From: Brevundimonas sp. UBA5713
Lineage (GTDB): Bacteria > Pseudomonadota > Alphaproteobacteria > Caulobacterales > Caulobacteraceae
DNA length: 36,843 nt
Direction: 5' to 3'
Assembly (NCBI RefSeq): GCF_002419815.1
Contig: NZ_DIGV01000058.1
Span: forward strand, 1-36,843
A program made the translations under genes and the position numbers. The notes below the pieces were generated by a model. It was not told where the DNA came from, searched no databases, and saw nothing but the letters and a program-made list of their open reading frames with translations. Shown piece after piece: positions 25,501-34,781 of this stretch (the stretch's first letter is position 1; the number at the start of each line of letters is the position of its first letter).

Positions 25501-28500
25501 CTATCCGTTCAAAAACGCCTTTAACGCAGCCGGTTTCAGCGGCTTGGGCAAGACGATTGCTCCGGCCGCTGCGGCCTGTTCGGCCAGCCTTTCCTGCGTG
25601 GCCGCGGTCACCAGTGCGAGGCGGGTGACGCCGCGACCCTTCAACAGGCGCGCCACATACAGGCCATCGGGTTCGCCCTCATCCAGATGTAGGTCGATAA
25701 TGGCTGCATCCAGCGGCCCCTCTATCGCCTCGACCTCTGCGGCAGAGCGCGCCAGCACCGGCACCGCGCCCCAGCGTTTCAGCAGGGCATCCAGCGCCCG
25801 AACAATCGTTGGCTCGTTATCGACGCACAGGACCCGCTTTCCGGACAGAGGCGTGCGAACGGTAGGCACGGCCTTGGGCGTTTCGGCGACCGGCAGGGTG
25901 CGGGGCGTCGAGATACGGAAGGTGGTGCCGTGTCCGACCTTGGATTCCAGCGAGAGCGGATGGCCCAACAGGTCCGACAGGCGCTGGACAATCGCCAGAC
26001 CCAAGCCTGCGGCCGGTTCATCCACGGGCGCGCCCGGCAGGCGTATAAACTCGCCGAAGACCTTGGCGCGGGCCTCTTCGGGGATGCCGCGACCGGTATC
26101 GATCACCACGATCTCGATACGTGGTCCATGGCGACGCGCGCCCACGGTGATGGTGCCGATGTCGGTGTAACGGATGGCATTGGCGACCAGATTTTGCAGC
26201 ATGGAGCGCAGCAGGTCGCGGTCGGTCTCGATCCACACCGAGGTGGGCAGGACGTTCAGTTCCAGTCCCTTGGCGCGGGCCAAGGGAGTGAACTCGCGGC
26301 GGATATCTGTGAACAGCTGGTTCAGCGCCAAAGGCGCCATGGCAGGATCGACCCCGCCAGCCTCCAGCTTTGACAGATTCAACAGGGCGGTCAGCAGGCG
26401 GTGGGCGCTTTCAATAGAACGGTCGGCGTTGACGGCCAGTGTCTGCGCCCCGCTGGTCGCCACGCCCTTGTCTTCGCGCAGTGCCCCGATGAACAGACGG
26501 GCCGCGTGCAGCGGTTGCAGCAGGTCGTGGCTGGCGGCGGCCAGAAAACGGGTCTTGGAAGCGGTCGCGCGTTCGGCCAGCTCGACGGCGGCCTTTAGCT
26601 GTTCGGTGCGTTCGGCAACGCGGGCCTCCAGCTTTTCATTCGCCTCTTTCAGCTGGCGCGCGGCGCGGCGCAGGTCGGTAATGTCGGTATAGGAGGTAAC
26701 ATAGGCTCCGCCTGGAATGGGCTCGCCCACGGCGCGCAGGACGCGGCCATCGGGGCGTTCGCGCTCATGGAAATGCTGCTGGCGGCGGGCCAAGGCATCC
26801 AGACGCCGCGCCACCCATGCCTCGATATCGGCCTCGTCCATATCCGCTTCGCCGTGTTCGGCATTGTAGCGATAGACGCTGGCGATGGGCATGCCGACAT
26901 GCAGCAGGTCGCCGGGCAGGTCGAACATCTGGATATAGGGCTGGTTCCACGCGACCAGACGCAGTTCCTCGTCCACCACGGCCACGCCCTGATCGATGTT
27001 GTCCAGCGTGGTCAGCAGCAGTTGGCGGTTGAACTGAACGGCCTGAGAGGCCTCGTCCAGCATGCGCACAACATCCTCCGGCGCACGACCGCCGCTGGCG
27101 AGGGCGACCCCTATTACCCGGCGCGCGGCCACAGCCCCGACCGCACCGGCCAGCATGCGTTCGGCGGCCCGGGCCAGACCCGCATCGGCAGGATCGCTGC
27201 CGCGCAACCGGACGCCTGATTCATCGGCCCACGCCTTGAAGGCATTCTCGGCCCGTTCGTCGCCGATGAAGCGTGCCACCAGCAGCTTGAGGTCCTGAAC
27301 CGAGGCACCGGCCAGATGACCGCGGGCTTCCAGCCAGTCCGCCTCGAGGTGATCGACGAAGGCGCGGGCCTGAACGCGGTCGATCAGGCCCGGCACGCTG
27401 GCGCGCGAGACCAGAATATAGACCAGAAGATTCAGGCCGAGCGACAGGAAGACACCCGCCGCAAACGGGTCCTTGATGCCCAGCACGGCGGGCACGCTGA
27501 AGGGTGTATCCGGTCCGAACTGTGGCAGGGCCAGAAACAGCACCCACACCACCATGCCCACGCTCAGACCTGCGATCGCCCCGCGCGCATGACCGCCGCG
27601 CCACAGGACCGCGCCGAACATGGCCGGTGCCAGTTGGGCCAGGGCCGCAAAAGACACCAGACCCATGGCGGCCAGACCGCGCGTCTGGTCCATAGCCCCG
27701 TAATAGAGCCATGCCAGAAACAGAATGGCGATAATGGCCAGTCGGCGGATGTTCAGGATCATGCCCGCCATCTCGCCCATCGACACCGGCTGTCCGTCGT
27801 CGGAACGCGAGCTGCGGGCGCTGAAAAGGGGCAGGATCAGGTTGTTGGACACCATGGCCGACAGGGCCACGGCCTCGATAATCACCATGGCCGTCGCGGC
27901 GGAAAAACCACCCACAAACACCACGGCGGTCAGCAGGCCCTGCTGGCTGGAAAACGGCAGGGCCAACACCAGAAGGTCCGGATCAACATCGGGGAAGTTC
28001 AAACGTCCTGCGGCCACCAAAGGCAGGACGGCCAGCGAGGTCAGCGCCAGATACAGCGGGAATATCCATTGGGCGCGTCGCACCTCATCGGGTGCGCCAC
28101 CTTCGACGAAGCCGACGTGGAACTGACGCGGCAGACAGAAGATAGCCAGCGTCGAGACCAGGGTAATGGCCAGAAAACGCGCATCGGCGTGGGGCCAGTC
28201 ACCCAGTTCGCCCATCCCCAAGGCCACGGCCTTGGCGGTATTCGGTTCTCGAAACAGCAGCACCAGCGCAAAGCCCGCGACGGCCAGAAGGGCGCACAGC
28301 TTGACGATCGATTCTACGCCGATGGCCTGTATCAGTCCGCGGTTATGCTCGGTCAGGTCGCGTCGGCGTGCCCCGAACAGAATGGCAAAACCGGCCAGCA
28401 CGCCCGCGAGGATCAGAACCGTCAGGTTCTCCGAACCGGCGACGGCGCTGTTCACATTGATCATCTCTCCGGCCATGGAGAGGGATTTCAGTTGCAGGGC

Positions 28501-28896
28501 GATATAGGGCAGCGATCCGAGGATAGCGACCAGAGTGACGGCCGCGCCCAGCACGGGGCTTTTGCCATAGCGGGCGGACAGGAAGTCCGCCATGGAACCG
28601 ACATTGGCGCGCCGTGCCGCCGAGGCAATTCGCCGCCACAGCGGAAACAAAAGAGTCAGTCCGATGGCGGGGCCGATATAGACCGGCAGATAGTCCCAGC
28701 CATCGCGGGCCGCCGTGCCGACCGCGCCGTAATAGGTCCACGACGTGCAATAGATCGCCAGTGACAGGGCGTAGAGGCTGGGGCCCAGAAGGCCGGTGCC
28801 CTTGGCCTTGACCGAGGGGCGCTCGTACCACCACGCAATGGCGAACAAGGTGGCCATATAGGTGGCGGTCAGGACCAGTGTGGCGAAACTGAACAT
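25501..28896 (-). CDS. crbS: Hybrid histidine kinase with sodium/solute symporter domain, CrbS-like
   Basis: A 1131-residue hybrid kinase. Residues 1 to about 505 form a multi-helix SLC5/SSS-type symporter domain (YCTSWTYYGAVGTAARDGW, AVVFVGGFSAATAMVIIEAVALS). Then come a linker in the position of the STAC domain (about 515-620), a PAS domain (about 625-740, LDNIDQGVAVVDEELRLVAWN), a coiled coil, the dimerisation domain with phospho-His790 (SHDLLQPLHA), an ATPase domain (NAIRYTD, DTGRGIP, GLGLAIVQRL), and a C-terminal receiver with Asp1068 and a Lys-Pro near the end. This layout matches CrbS/MxtR kinases, which control acs. A GGGAAG site precedes the ATG. Whether it transports a solute or only senses one is unknown. 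Confidence 0.9.
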   Translation of the reverse strand: MFSFATLVLTATYMATLFAIAWWYERPSVKAKGTGLLGPSLYALSLAIYCTSWTYYGAVGTAARDGWDYLPVYIGPAIGLTLLFPLWRRIASAARRANVGSMADFLSARYGKSPVLGAAVTLVAILGSLPYIALQLKSLSMAGEMINVNSAVAGSENLTVLILAGVLAGFAILFGARRRDLTEHNRGLIQAIGVESIVKLCALLAVAGFALVLLFREPNTAKAVALGMGELGDWPHADARFLAITLVSTLAIFCLPRQFHVGFVEGGAPDEVRRAQWIFPLYLALTSLAVLPLVAAGRLNFPDVDPDLLVLALPFSSQQGLLTAVVFVGGFSAATAMVIIEAVALSAMVSNNLILPLFSARSSRSDDGQPVSMGEMAGMILNIRRLAIIAILFLAWLYYGAMDQTRGLAAMGLVSFAALAQLAPAMFGAVLWRGGHARGAIAGLSVGMVVWVLFLALPQFGPDTPFSVPAVLGIKDPFAAGVFLSLGLNLLVYILVSRASVPGLIDRVQARAFVDHLEADWLEARGHLAGASVQDLKLLVARFIGDERAENAFKAWADESGVRLRGSDPADAGLARAAERMLAGAVGAVAARRVIGVALASGGRAPEDVVRMLDEASQAVQFNRQLLLTTLDNIDQGVAVVDEELRLVAWNQPYIQMFDLPGDLLHVGMPIASVYRYNAEHGEADMDEADIEAWVARRLDALARRQQHFHERERPDGRVLRAVGEPIPGGAYVTSYTDITDLRRAARQLKEANEKLEARVAERTEQLKAAVELAERATASKTRFLAAASHDLLQPLHAARLFIGALREDKGVATSGAQTLAVNADRSIESAHRLLTALLNLSKLEAGGVDPAMAPLALNQLFTDIRREFTPLARAKGLELNVLPTSVWIETDRDLLRSMLQNLVANAIRYTDIGTITVGARRHGPRIEIVVIDTGRGIPEEARAKVFGEFIRLPGAPVDEPAAGLGLAIVQRLSDLLGHPLSLESKVGHGTTFRISTPRTLPVAETPKAVPTVRTPLSGKRVLCVDNEPTIVRALDALLKRWGAVPVLARSAAEVEAIEGPLDAAIIDLHLDEGEPDGLYVARLLKGRGVTRLALVTAATQERLAEQAAAAGAIVLPKPLKPAALKAFLNG

Positions 28897-28959
28897 GGCA
28901 GCATCTTCCCTGCACAGCCTGTGCGAACAAGCCCTGACGTGGAATATTTGCGCGGCGCT

Positions 28960-28997
28960 GAATAGAAAGAAAGGGCGGACCGCGCGGGCCCGCCCTT
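28960..28997 (-). terminator. Intrinsic terminator after the MHS transporter gene
   Basis: AAGGGCGG (28971-28978) pairs with CCGCCCTT (28990-28997). On the minus strand TTTCTTTCTATT follows. It begins 27 bp after the transporter stop and separates it from crbS, which therefore likely has its own promoter. Confidence 0.8.
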
Positions 28998-29023
28998 GTG
29001 TAGACCGAGTTTAGACCGCGCGA

Positions 29024-30694
29024 TCAGGCGTGGATGTCCACATCCTTGCCTTCGCGGACCCAGATGATGCCGACGATCACGGTCATCACCGCAATGGCGA
29101 TGGGGTACCACAGGCCGTAGTAGATGTTGCCGGTGGCCGCCACCATGGCGAAGGCGGTAGTGGGCAGGAAGCCGCCGAACCAGCCATTGCCGATGTGATA
29201 GGGCAGCGACATCGACGTATAGCGGATATTGGTCGGGAACATTTCGACCAGAGCCGCCGCAATCGGCCCGTACACCATGGTCACATACAGCAGCAGGACG
29301 AACAGTATGGCCACGACCATCGGCTTGTTCACCAGATTGCTGTCCGCCTTGGCCGGATAGCCGGCTTCAGCCAGAGCCGCGCTGAGCGAGGCATCCCAGC
29401 CCTTCTTGGTTTCGGCAAAGGCATCCTTGCCGAGAGCCGTGCCGTCAAATGACTCGATGGTGCGCTCGCCGACCTGAACGCGGGCCAGCGTACCGGCAGG
29501 GGCCTCCACATTGGTGTAGTTGATGCCGGCCTTGGCCAGATGGGATTTGGCCACGTCACACGAGGTGTTGAACACTGTGGTGCCGATGGGGTCGAACTGC
29601 AGGTTACAGTCCGCAGGATTGGCGATGACCGACACCGGAGCGGTCGCGGTCGCTGCCGCCAGTTGCGGATTTGCCGCTTTGGTCAGACCCTGGAACAGCG
29701 GGAAATAGGTCAGGGCCGCCAACAGACAGCCGATCAGAATGATCGGCTTGCGGCCCACCTTGTCCGACAGCCAGCCGAAGAAAATGAAGAATGGCGTGGC
29801 CAGAACCAGAGCAATGGCGATCAGTACATTAGCCAGTGCCGGATCGACCTTGAGCGTCTTCTCAAGGAAGAACATGGCGTAGAACTGGCCCGCGTACCAT
29901 ACCACGGCCTGACCGGCGGCCAGACCGAACAGGGCGATCAGCACCAGACGCAGGTTCGGCCATTTGCCGAAACTGTCCTTCAGCGGGGTGGTCGAACCCT
30001 TGCCTTCGGCCTTCATGCGCTGGAAGGCGGGGCTCTCCGACAGTTTCAGGCGGATCCACAGCGATACGCCCAGCAGCAGGATGGAGACGAGGAACGGAAT
30101 ACGCCAGCCCCAGCTGAGGAAGGCTTCCTCACCCACCAGTGTGCGCACGCCCAGAATGACCATCAGGCTGAGCAACAGGCCGATGGTGGCGGTGATCTGG
30201 ATGAAGGAGGTGTAGAAGCCGCGCTTACCGTGCGGCGCATGCTCGGCCACATAGGTGGCGGCCCCGCCGTACTCGCCGCCCAGCGCCAGACCCTGGATCA
30301 GACGCATCAGCACCAGAATGATGGGTGCCGCAATGCCGATCACCGCATAGGCAGGCAAAAGGCCGACCACAAAGGTCGACACGCCCATCAGCAGCATGGT
30401 CACCAGAAAGGTATTCTTGCGTCCCCAAAGGTCGCCGAGGCGACCAAAGACGATGGCCCCGAACGGCCTGACGGCGAAGCCTGCCGCAAAGGCCATCAGG
30501 GCAAAGATGAAGCCCGTGGTTTCGTTCACGCCCGAAAAGAACTGGGCGGAGATGATGGTCGCCAGCGAACCGTAGAGAAAGAAGTCGTACCACTCGATTA
30601 CGGTGCCGACGGACGAGGCAGCAATCACCAGTTTGTCGTTCTTACCGACCTGGTGCCCGCCGCCGTCCGCCCCGTCATGGGTGCGGTCGGTCAT
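29024..30694 (-). CDS. MHS-family MFS transporter (metabolite:proton symporter)
   Basis: A 556-residue inner-membrane transporter of the MHS branch of the major facilitator superfamily, which imports carboxylates and similar metabolites with protons. Signatures are GTVIEWYDFFLYGSLA in the first helix, GRLGDLWGRKNTF in the 2-3 loop, LIQGLALGGEYGGAATYVAEHAP, and the mirror-image loop GWLSDKVGRKPII. It is about 110 residues longer than a standard MHS protein because of a hydrophilic insertion at about residues 345-440, containing two cysteines (ADCNLQF and NTSCDVAK), probably periplasmic. The substrate is unknown; the gabD neighbour suggests a C4 acid. Confidence 0.92.
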   Translation of the reverse strand: MTDRTHDGADGGGHQVGKNDKLVIAASSVGTVIEWYDFFLYGSLATIISAQFFSGVNETTGFIFALMAFAAGFAVRPFGAIVFGRLGDLWGRKNTFLVTMLLMGVSTFVVGLLPAYAVIGIAAPIILVLMRLIQGLALGGEYGGAATYVAEHAPHGKRGFYTSFIQITATIGLLLSLMVILGVRTLVGEEAFLSWGWRIPFLVSILLLGVSLWIRLKLSESPAFQRMKAEGKGSTTPLKDSFGKWPNLRLVLIALFGLAAGQAVVWYAGQFYAMFFLEKTLKVDPALANVLIAIALVLATPFFIFFGWLSDKVGRKPIILIGCLLAALTYFPLFQGLTKAANPQLAAATATAPVSVIANPADCNLQFDPIGTTVFNTSCDVAKSHLAKAGINYTNVEAPAGTLARVQVGERTIESFDGTALGKDAFAETKKGWDASLSAALAEAGYPAKADSNLVNKPMVVAILFVLLLYVTMVYGPIAAALVEMFPTNIRYTSMSLPYHIGNGWFGGFLPTTAFAMVAATGNIYYGLWYPIAIAVMTVIVGIIWVREGKDVDIHA

Positions 30695-30716
30695 AGGCGA
30701 TTATCCCTTCCTGTGT

Positions 30717-30845
30717 GGCCGCCCCTCCGGCGGCCGGTTTCCCTAAGCGCTCCGTTTGTTTTTGGATGGAGCGTCACAAGAGAGACTGACAGGAGGAAGG
30801 CGGGTTTGCAGAGATCGACGTTCGTCTAAATCGCTACAAACCCGC
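30717..30845 (-). other. Hairpin-rich spacer between gabD and the MHS gene
   Basis: Three inverted repeats lie in this spacer: GGCCGCC/GGCGGCC (30717-30723, 30729-30735), CGCTCC/GGAGCG (30748-30753, 30768-30773) and GCGGGTTTG/CAAACCCGC (30800-30808, 30837-30845). None has a strong T-run on the minus strand. They may serve as a partial terminator of gabD, an mRNA stabiliser or operators. Confidence 0.5.
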
Positions 30846-30853
30846 GCCCTAAA

Positions 30854-32296
30854 TCAGATACCCATGCACAAGTATTTGATTTCCATATAGTCATCGAGAC
30901 CGTGGCGGCTGCCTTCGCGGCCCAGACCCGACTGTTTGATGCCGCCGAACGGGGCGACCTCGGTCGACAGGATGCCGGTGTTGATACCGATCATGCCCGT
31001 CTCCATAGTCTCGGCCACGCGCCAGATCCGGCTGATGTCGCGGCTGTAGAAATAGCCTGCCAGCCCGAAGATGGTGTCGTTGGCCAAGGCCACGCCTTCA
31101 TCCTCGGTTTCGAACTTCACCACACCAGCCAGCGGACCGAAGGTCTCTTCGCGGCACAGCTGCATGTCCTGTGTCACACCGGCGACGACGGTCGGCTGGA
31201 AGAAGGTCTTGCCCAGTTCGTGACGCTCGCCGCCCGTCAGGATGGTGGCCCCCTTCTTCACGGCATCGGCCAGATGTTCCTCGACCTTTTCGACGCCGTT
31301 TTCGTCGATCATGGGGCCGATCTGAACGCCCTCGTCCAGACCATTGCCGACCTTGAGCGTCTTCACCTTGGCGCACAGCTTTTCGACGAAGGCATCATAG
31401 ACGCCGGCCTGAACATAGAAGCGGTTGGTGCAGACGCACGTCTGGCCCGCATTACGGAATTTGCTGGCCACGGCACCCTCGACGGCGGCGTCGATGTCAG
31501 CGTCATCAAACACGACGAACGGGGCATTGCCGCCCAGTTCCAGCGAGACCTTTTTGATAGTCTCCGCCGACTGGGCCATCAGGGTGCGGCCCACCTCTGT
31601 CGATCCGGTAAAGCTGATCTTGCGCACGGTTTCGTTGGAGGTCAGCTCACCGCCGATTTCAGAGGCCGATCCTGTCAGCACATTGAACAGGCCCGCAGGC
31701 AGGCCGGCCTCTTCAGCCAGCACCGCCAAGGCCAACGCCGATAGCGGTGTCTGGCTGGCGGGCTTGAGCACCACGGCGCAACCGGCGGCCAGCGCAGGGC
31801 CGACCTTGCGGGTGATCATGGCCGAGGGGAAGTTCCACGGCGTAATCGCGCCGACCACACCCACCGGCTGTCTCAGGGTGACGATGCGCTTGCTGGCGTC
31901 GTGGGTGGGGATGACCTCGCCATAGGCGCGCTTACCCTCTTCCGCGAACCAGTCGATGAAGCTGGCGGCATAGGCGATTTCGCCCTTGGCTTCGGTCAGG
32001 CTCTTGCCCTGTTCGCGGGTCAGCAGCTCGCCCAGCGCGTCCTGATGCTCCAGCATCAGATTGTACCATTTGCGCAGGATTTTGGCGCGGTCGGCGGCGG
32101 TGCGTGCGGCCCACGGCTTCATCGCCTTTTCGGCGGCGTCGATGGCGCGTTTGGTCTCGGCCCTGCCCATCTTGGGCACGGTAGTGATGATTTCGCCGGT
32201 CGCGGGGTTGTCGACCTTGAGCGTGTCGCCGCTGTCAGCATCGACCCATTGGCCGTCGATATAGGCTTGGCTTCGGATCAGGCGATTGTCGCTCAT
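30854..32296 (-). CDS. gabD: NAD(P)-dependent succinate-semialdehyde dehydrogenase
   Basis: A 480-residue aldehyde dehydrogenase that oxidises succinate semialdehyde to succinate, close to E. coli GabD in length. Motifs are AITPWNFPSAMITRKVGPALAAGC for the cofactor site, SFTGSTEVGR, SLELGGNAPFVVF with the catalytic Glu, and NAGQTCVCTNR with catalytic Cys287 (E. coli Cys288). The terminus QSGLGREGSRHGLDDYMEIKYLC is typical of GabD. Two ATG codons are adjacent; the one at 32296 has better spacing from GGGAG (7 nt) than the one at 32299. An in-frame start at 32335 has less support. It lies 52 bp after the response-regulator gene. Confidence 0.93.
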   Translation of the reverse strand: MSDNRLIRSQAYIDGQWVDADSGDTLKVDNPATGEIITTVPKMGRAETKRAIDAAEKAMKPWAARTAADRAKILRKWYNLMLEHQDALGELLTREQGKSLTEAKGEIAYAASFIDWFAEEGKRAYGEVIPTHDASKRIVTLRQPVGVVGAITPWNFPSAMITRKVGPALAAGCAVVLKPASQTPLSALALAVLAEEAGLPAGLFNVLTGSASEIGGELTSNETVRKISFTGSTEVGRTLMAQSAETIKKVSLELGGNAPFVVFDDADIDAAVEGAVASKFRNAGQTCVCTNRFYVQAGVYDAFVEKLCAKVKTLKVGNGLDEGVQIGPMIDENGVEKVEEHLADAVKKGATILTGGERHELGKTFFQPTVVAGVTQDMQLCREETFGPLAGVVKFETEDEGVALANDTIFGLAGYFYSRDISRIWRVAETMETGMIGINTGILSTEVAPFGGIKQSGLGREGSRHGLDDYMEIKYLCMGI

Positions 32297-32348
32297 CATA
32301 CGGCTCCCGTTTAGCGAAGCGGCATAAGGCGACACGACCGCCGGTTGA

Positions 32349-32972
32349 TCAAGAGGTCAGCGCACCCTCGTTACCTAAAAGCAGACCCGTCTTGATCAGA
32401 TCGGACAGGCTGTCGGCTTCCATCTTTTGCATCACCTTGGCGCGGAAGACCTCGACCGTGCGGGGGCTGATGTCCAGCATCTGGGCAATGGCCTTGTTGG
32501 ACAGGCCTTCGATCAGGGCCGAAAACACCTGCGACTCGCGCGGGGTCAGGCGCTCGTAACGTTCGCGGGCGATGGCGGTCAGGCGCTGGTGTTCGCTGAC
32601 CTGCCCCAGACGCGACAGGCTGGCACGGACGCTTTCGATCAGCCGCGAAGGATCGAACGGCTTTTCGATAAAGTCGACCACGCCCTGCTTCATCAAGCTG
32701 ACGGCCAGCGGCACATCCGCATGGGCGGTGATCACCAGAATGGGCCACGCCGCGCCGCGCTCGGCGCTGATGCGGCGCACCACCTCGGCCCCGTCGACTT
32801 CCGGCATGCGCATATCGGTGATGACGCAGGCCGTCTCGTCGGTGGGCATGGCACGGAAGAAGTCGGCCCCGCCCGCAAAGGCGCGACAGCGGATGCCCTG
32901 ACTGCGCAGCAAGACGACCAGCGAGTCGCGCATACCGGCATCGTCATCAATGATGAAGACTGAAGGCGTCAT
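32349..32972 (-). CDS. FixJ-type response regulator
   Basis: A 207-residue response regulator. The receiver domain has Asp9-Asp10-Asp11, the phospho-acceptor Asp53 (VITDMRMP), Thr at LVITAHAD and Lys104 in FIEKPFDPS. The C-terminal LuxR-type helix-turn-helix (about 138-195) shows RLTPRESQVFSALIEGLSNKAIAQMLDISPRTVEVFRAKVMQKM, the FixJ-branch pattern. Its ATG overlaps the kinase stop by 4 bases (ATGA), so the two are co-translated partners. The downstream gabD and transporter are likely targets, which is inference from order. Confidence 0.93.
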   Translation of the reverse strand: MTPSVFIIDDDAGMRDSLVVLLRSQGIRCRAFAGGADFFRAMPTDETACVITDMRMPEVDGAEVVRRISAERGAAWPILVITAHADVPLAVSLMKQGVVDFIEKPFDPSRLIESVRASLSRLGQVSEHQRLTAIARERYERLTPRESQVFSALIEGLSNKAIAQMLDISPRTVEVFRAKVMQKMEADSLSDLIKTGLLLGNEGALTS

Positions 32973-34462
32973 TCGTCACCGTCCACTGTGGCCGTCGTAA
33001 GATTAAAGGAAAAACGGGCACCGCCCCACCGCGAAGGTCCCACTCGCAAATGTCCCCCATGACTTTCAACAATGGTACGGGTGACTGACAGGCCCAAACC
33101 CATGCCGCCCGACTTTGTCGTCGTCATGGGTTGGAATACGCGCTCAACCTGATCGGGCGCAATGCCCGGACCGCTATCTTCCACGGCAATTTCATAGGCT
33201 TGGTCAGTCAGTACGCGACCGGTAATCAAGACCTTACCCCCGGAAGGGCTGGCCTCTACGGCGTTGCGGACCAGATTGACCAGCGCCTGCTGGAACTGGA
33301 TCCGGTCCATACGCACGTGATCGGGCGAGTCGATATCGACCGAAATCTGCACGCCCTTTTCCTGACCGGTCAGGGTCAGGATCGGCAAAACATCTTCTAC
33401 CACACGGCGCACCTTTTCCGAAGACAGGGCGCGCATTTCCATAGTCAGCAGTTCGCGCATGCGTCGGATGATCTGTCCGGCCCGCAGCATCTGGGTCTTG
33501 GCCAGATCGGTGGTCCGAAACGCGCTTTCCCCCAAGGGACCAGCCCGTTTCATGTCTTCCTGCGCCGCGTGCAGATAGGAGGCGGCGGCTCCCAGAGGCT
33601 GGTTCAACTCGTGCGCCAGCGTGGCTGCCATCTCGCCAAGAGAGTTCAGACGCCAGACCTTGTTGAGCTGGGAGTGCAGTTCGCGGGCTTGCGCATCGGC
33701 GGCGTGGCGCGGGCTGAGGTCGGTCAGGCGGATCAGCGGGCCCTCTGGCGTATGTTCCAGCCACAGCTCGACGGGAAAGGACGCCTTGTCCTTGCAGCGG
33801 GCCAGCCAGTGGGGGCCGGGGGCGTTGATTAGGCCGGCCGGTACAGAGGGGCGCGCGTGAACCTCGAACACAAAATCGGGGATCAGCTGCGAAATATGAA
33901 GTGTTTCGAGCGCCTGTTTGGGCTGGCCGAACAGGGGTTCACAGGCAGAGGAGGCCCGCCTGACCATGCCCTTCCGGTCCAGAAGTATCAGCGGCACGGC
34001 ATCCAGCAGGGCGTTCAGGACTGTGTCGATGGTGGCGGGGGAAAGACCGCGCGGACTGGCGGGCAGGGTCCACAACGGCGTCAGAAGAACCACTGCTGAG
34101 GCAAATGCGGCAAGGATCAATCCTTCCACAGCCGTGAAAATACCTGACACGGCCAGACCGCCGAGGGCGACCACGATGAAGCCGACGATCATCAGAGACA
34201 GTCGAAATCCCGCCGTGCGGCCCGCACACACACAGGCCAACATCAGAATAAGGGCCCACAGGAGTGGCGTCAGACTCCAGATCAACGGTGCTGCGAGGGT
34301 GATGGTTAAAAAACCCAGAGCCAGCAATCGTGTCGTCACTGACGACAGGCCCCGTGCCAGCCCGAAGCGGATGGCCTCGGTGCGGATTTCAGGCCGGCTT
34401 TCGACAGGCTTATCGACGCTTTCGGACGCCGACATCGCGGGTGCCGCTTCAGGTAGGGTCAT
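32969..34462 (-). CDS. FixL-like membrane sensor histidine kinase
   Basis: A 497-residue sensor kinase. The N-terminal part (about residues 45-135) has about four hydrophobic segments, then a PAS-like domain (about 145-260, LNALLDAVPLILLDRKGMVRRAS), a dimerisation domain with phospho-His284 in ATLAHELNQPLGAAASYL, and an ATPase domain (NLVRNAVEASPSGG, DSGPGIAPDQ, GMGLGLSVTRTIVESHGG). The HELNQPL form and pairing with a FixJ-type regulator place it in the FixL group, but I see no evidence of the haem-binding PAS of true FixL, so oxygen sensing is not supported. The ribosome site at the chosen ATG is weak; Met10 is an alternative start. Confidence 0.9.
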   Translation of the reverse strand: MTLPEAAPAMSASESVDKPVESRPEIRTEAIRFGLARGLSSVTTRLLALGFLTITLAAPLIWSLTPLLWALILMLACVCAGRTAGFRLSLMIVGFIVVALGGLAVSGIFTAVEGLILAAFASAVVLLTPLWTLPASPRGLSPATIDTVLNALLDAVPLILLDRKGMVRRASSACEPLFGQPKQALETLHISQLIPDFVFEVHARPSVPAGLINAPGPHWLARCKDKASFPVELWLEHTPEGPLIRLTDLSPRHAADAQARELHSQLNKVWRLNSLGEMAATLAHELNQPLGAAASYLHAAQEDMKRAGPLGESAFRTTDLAKTQMLRAGQIIRRMRELLTMEMRALSSEKVRRVVEDVLPILTLTGQEKGVQISVDIDSPDHVRMDRIQFQQALVNLVRNAVEASPSGGKVLITGRVLTDQAYEIAVEDSGPGIAPDQVERVFQPMTTTKSGGMGLGLSVTRTIVESHGGHLRVGPSRWGGARFSFNLTTATVDGDE

Positions 34463-34781
34463 GTGGGCAACCGGTCGGGTCCGAATGGCGCGTTAAGGGC
34501 TGTTATCCAAATACGGGTGTGAGACGCGATAATCTGTAACCAGACTATCCGACGCACGGGCGCGGGAAAACGAAGAATTCCAAAAGAGTGCCGCGTCATA
34601 TTACCGCCAAGCTTGCGCGTGCCAACGCCTCTTTCGTCGACCATGGTCGGCGTAAAAACGCTTGGAACTACAGTTCGGTAATACATTTAGCTTAGCCGTA
34701 TAAGCAATTCTGCGTACGGCGCGGTTTACCGAAACCTTCGTTTGTGGCGGCAGAAAGTCAGTCAACCTAGCCGAGGTGATC

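Noticed and set aside
27316..28764. A 482-codon plus-strand frame across crbS
   Set aside because: It is Gln/His/Arg-rich, antisense to the symporter domain, with no domain similarity.
32349..34462. True oxygen-sensing FixLJ
   Set aside because: The kinase and regulator are FixLJ-like in catalytic regions, but I see no haem-binding PAS signature, and the neighbours are not nitrogen or microaerobic genes.
34695..34720. GCCGTA/TACGGC inverted repeat as part of a tRNA-like structure
   Set aside because: No cloverleaf arms, T-loop or anticodon stem could be found around it; it is only a short inverted repeat.
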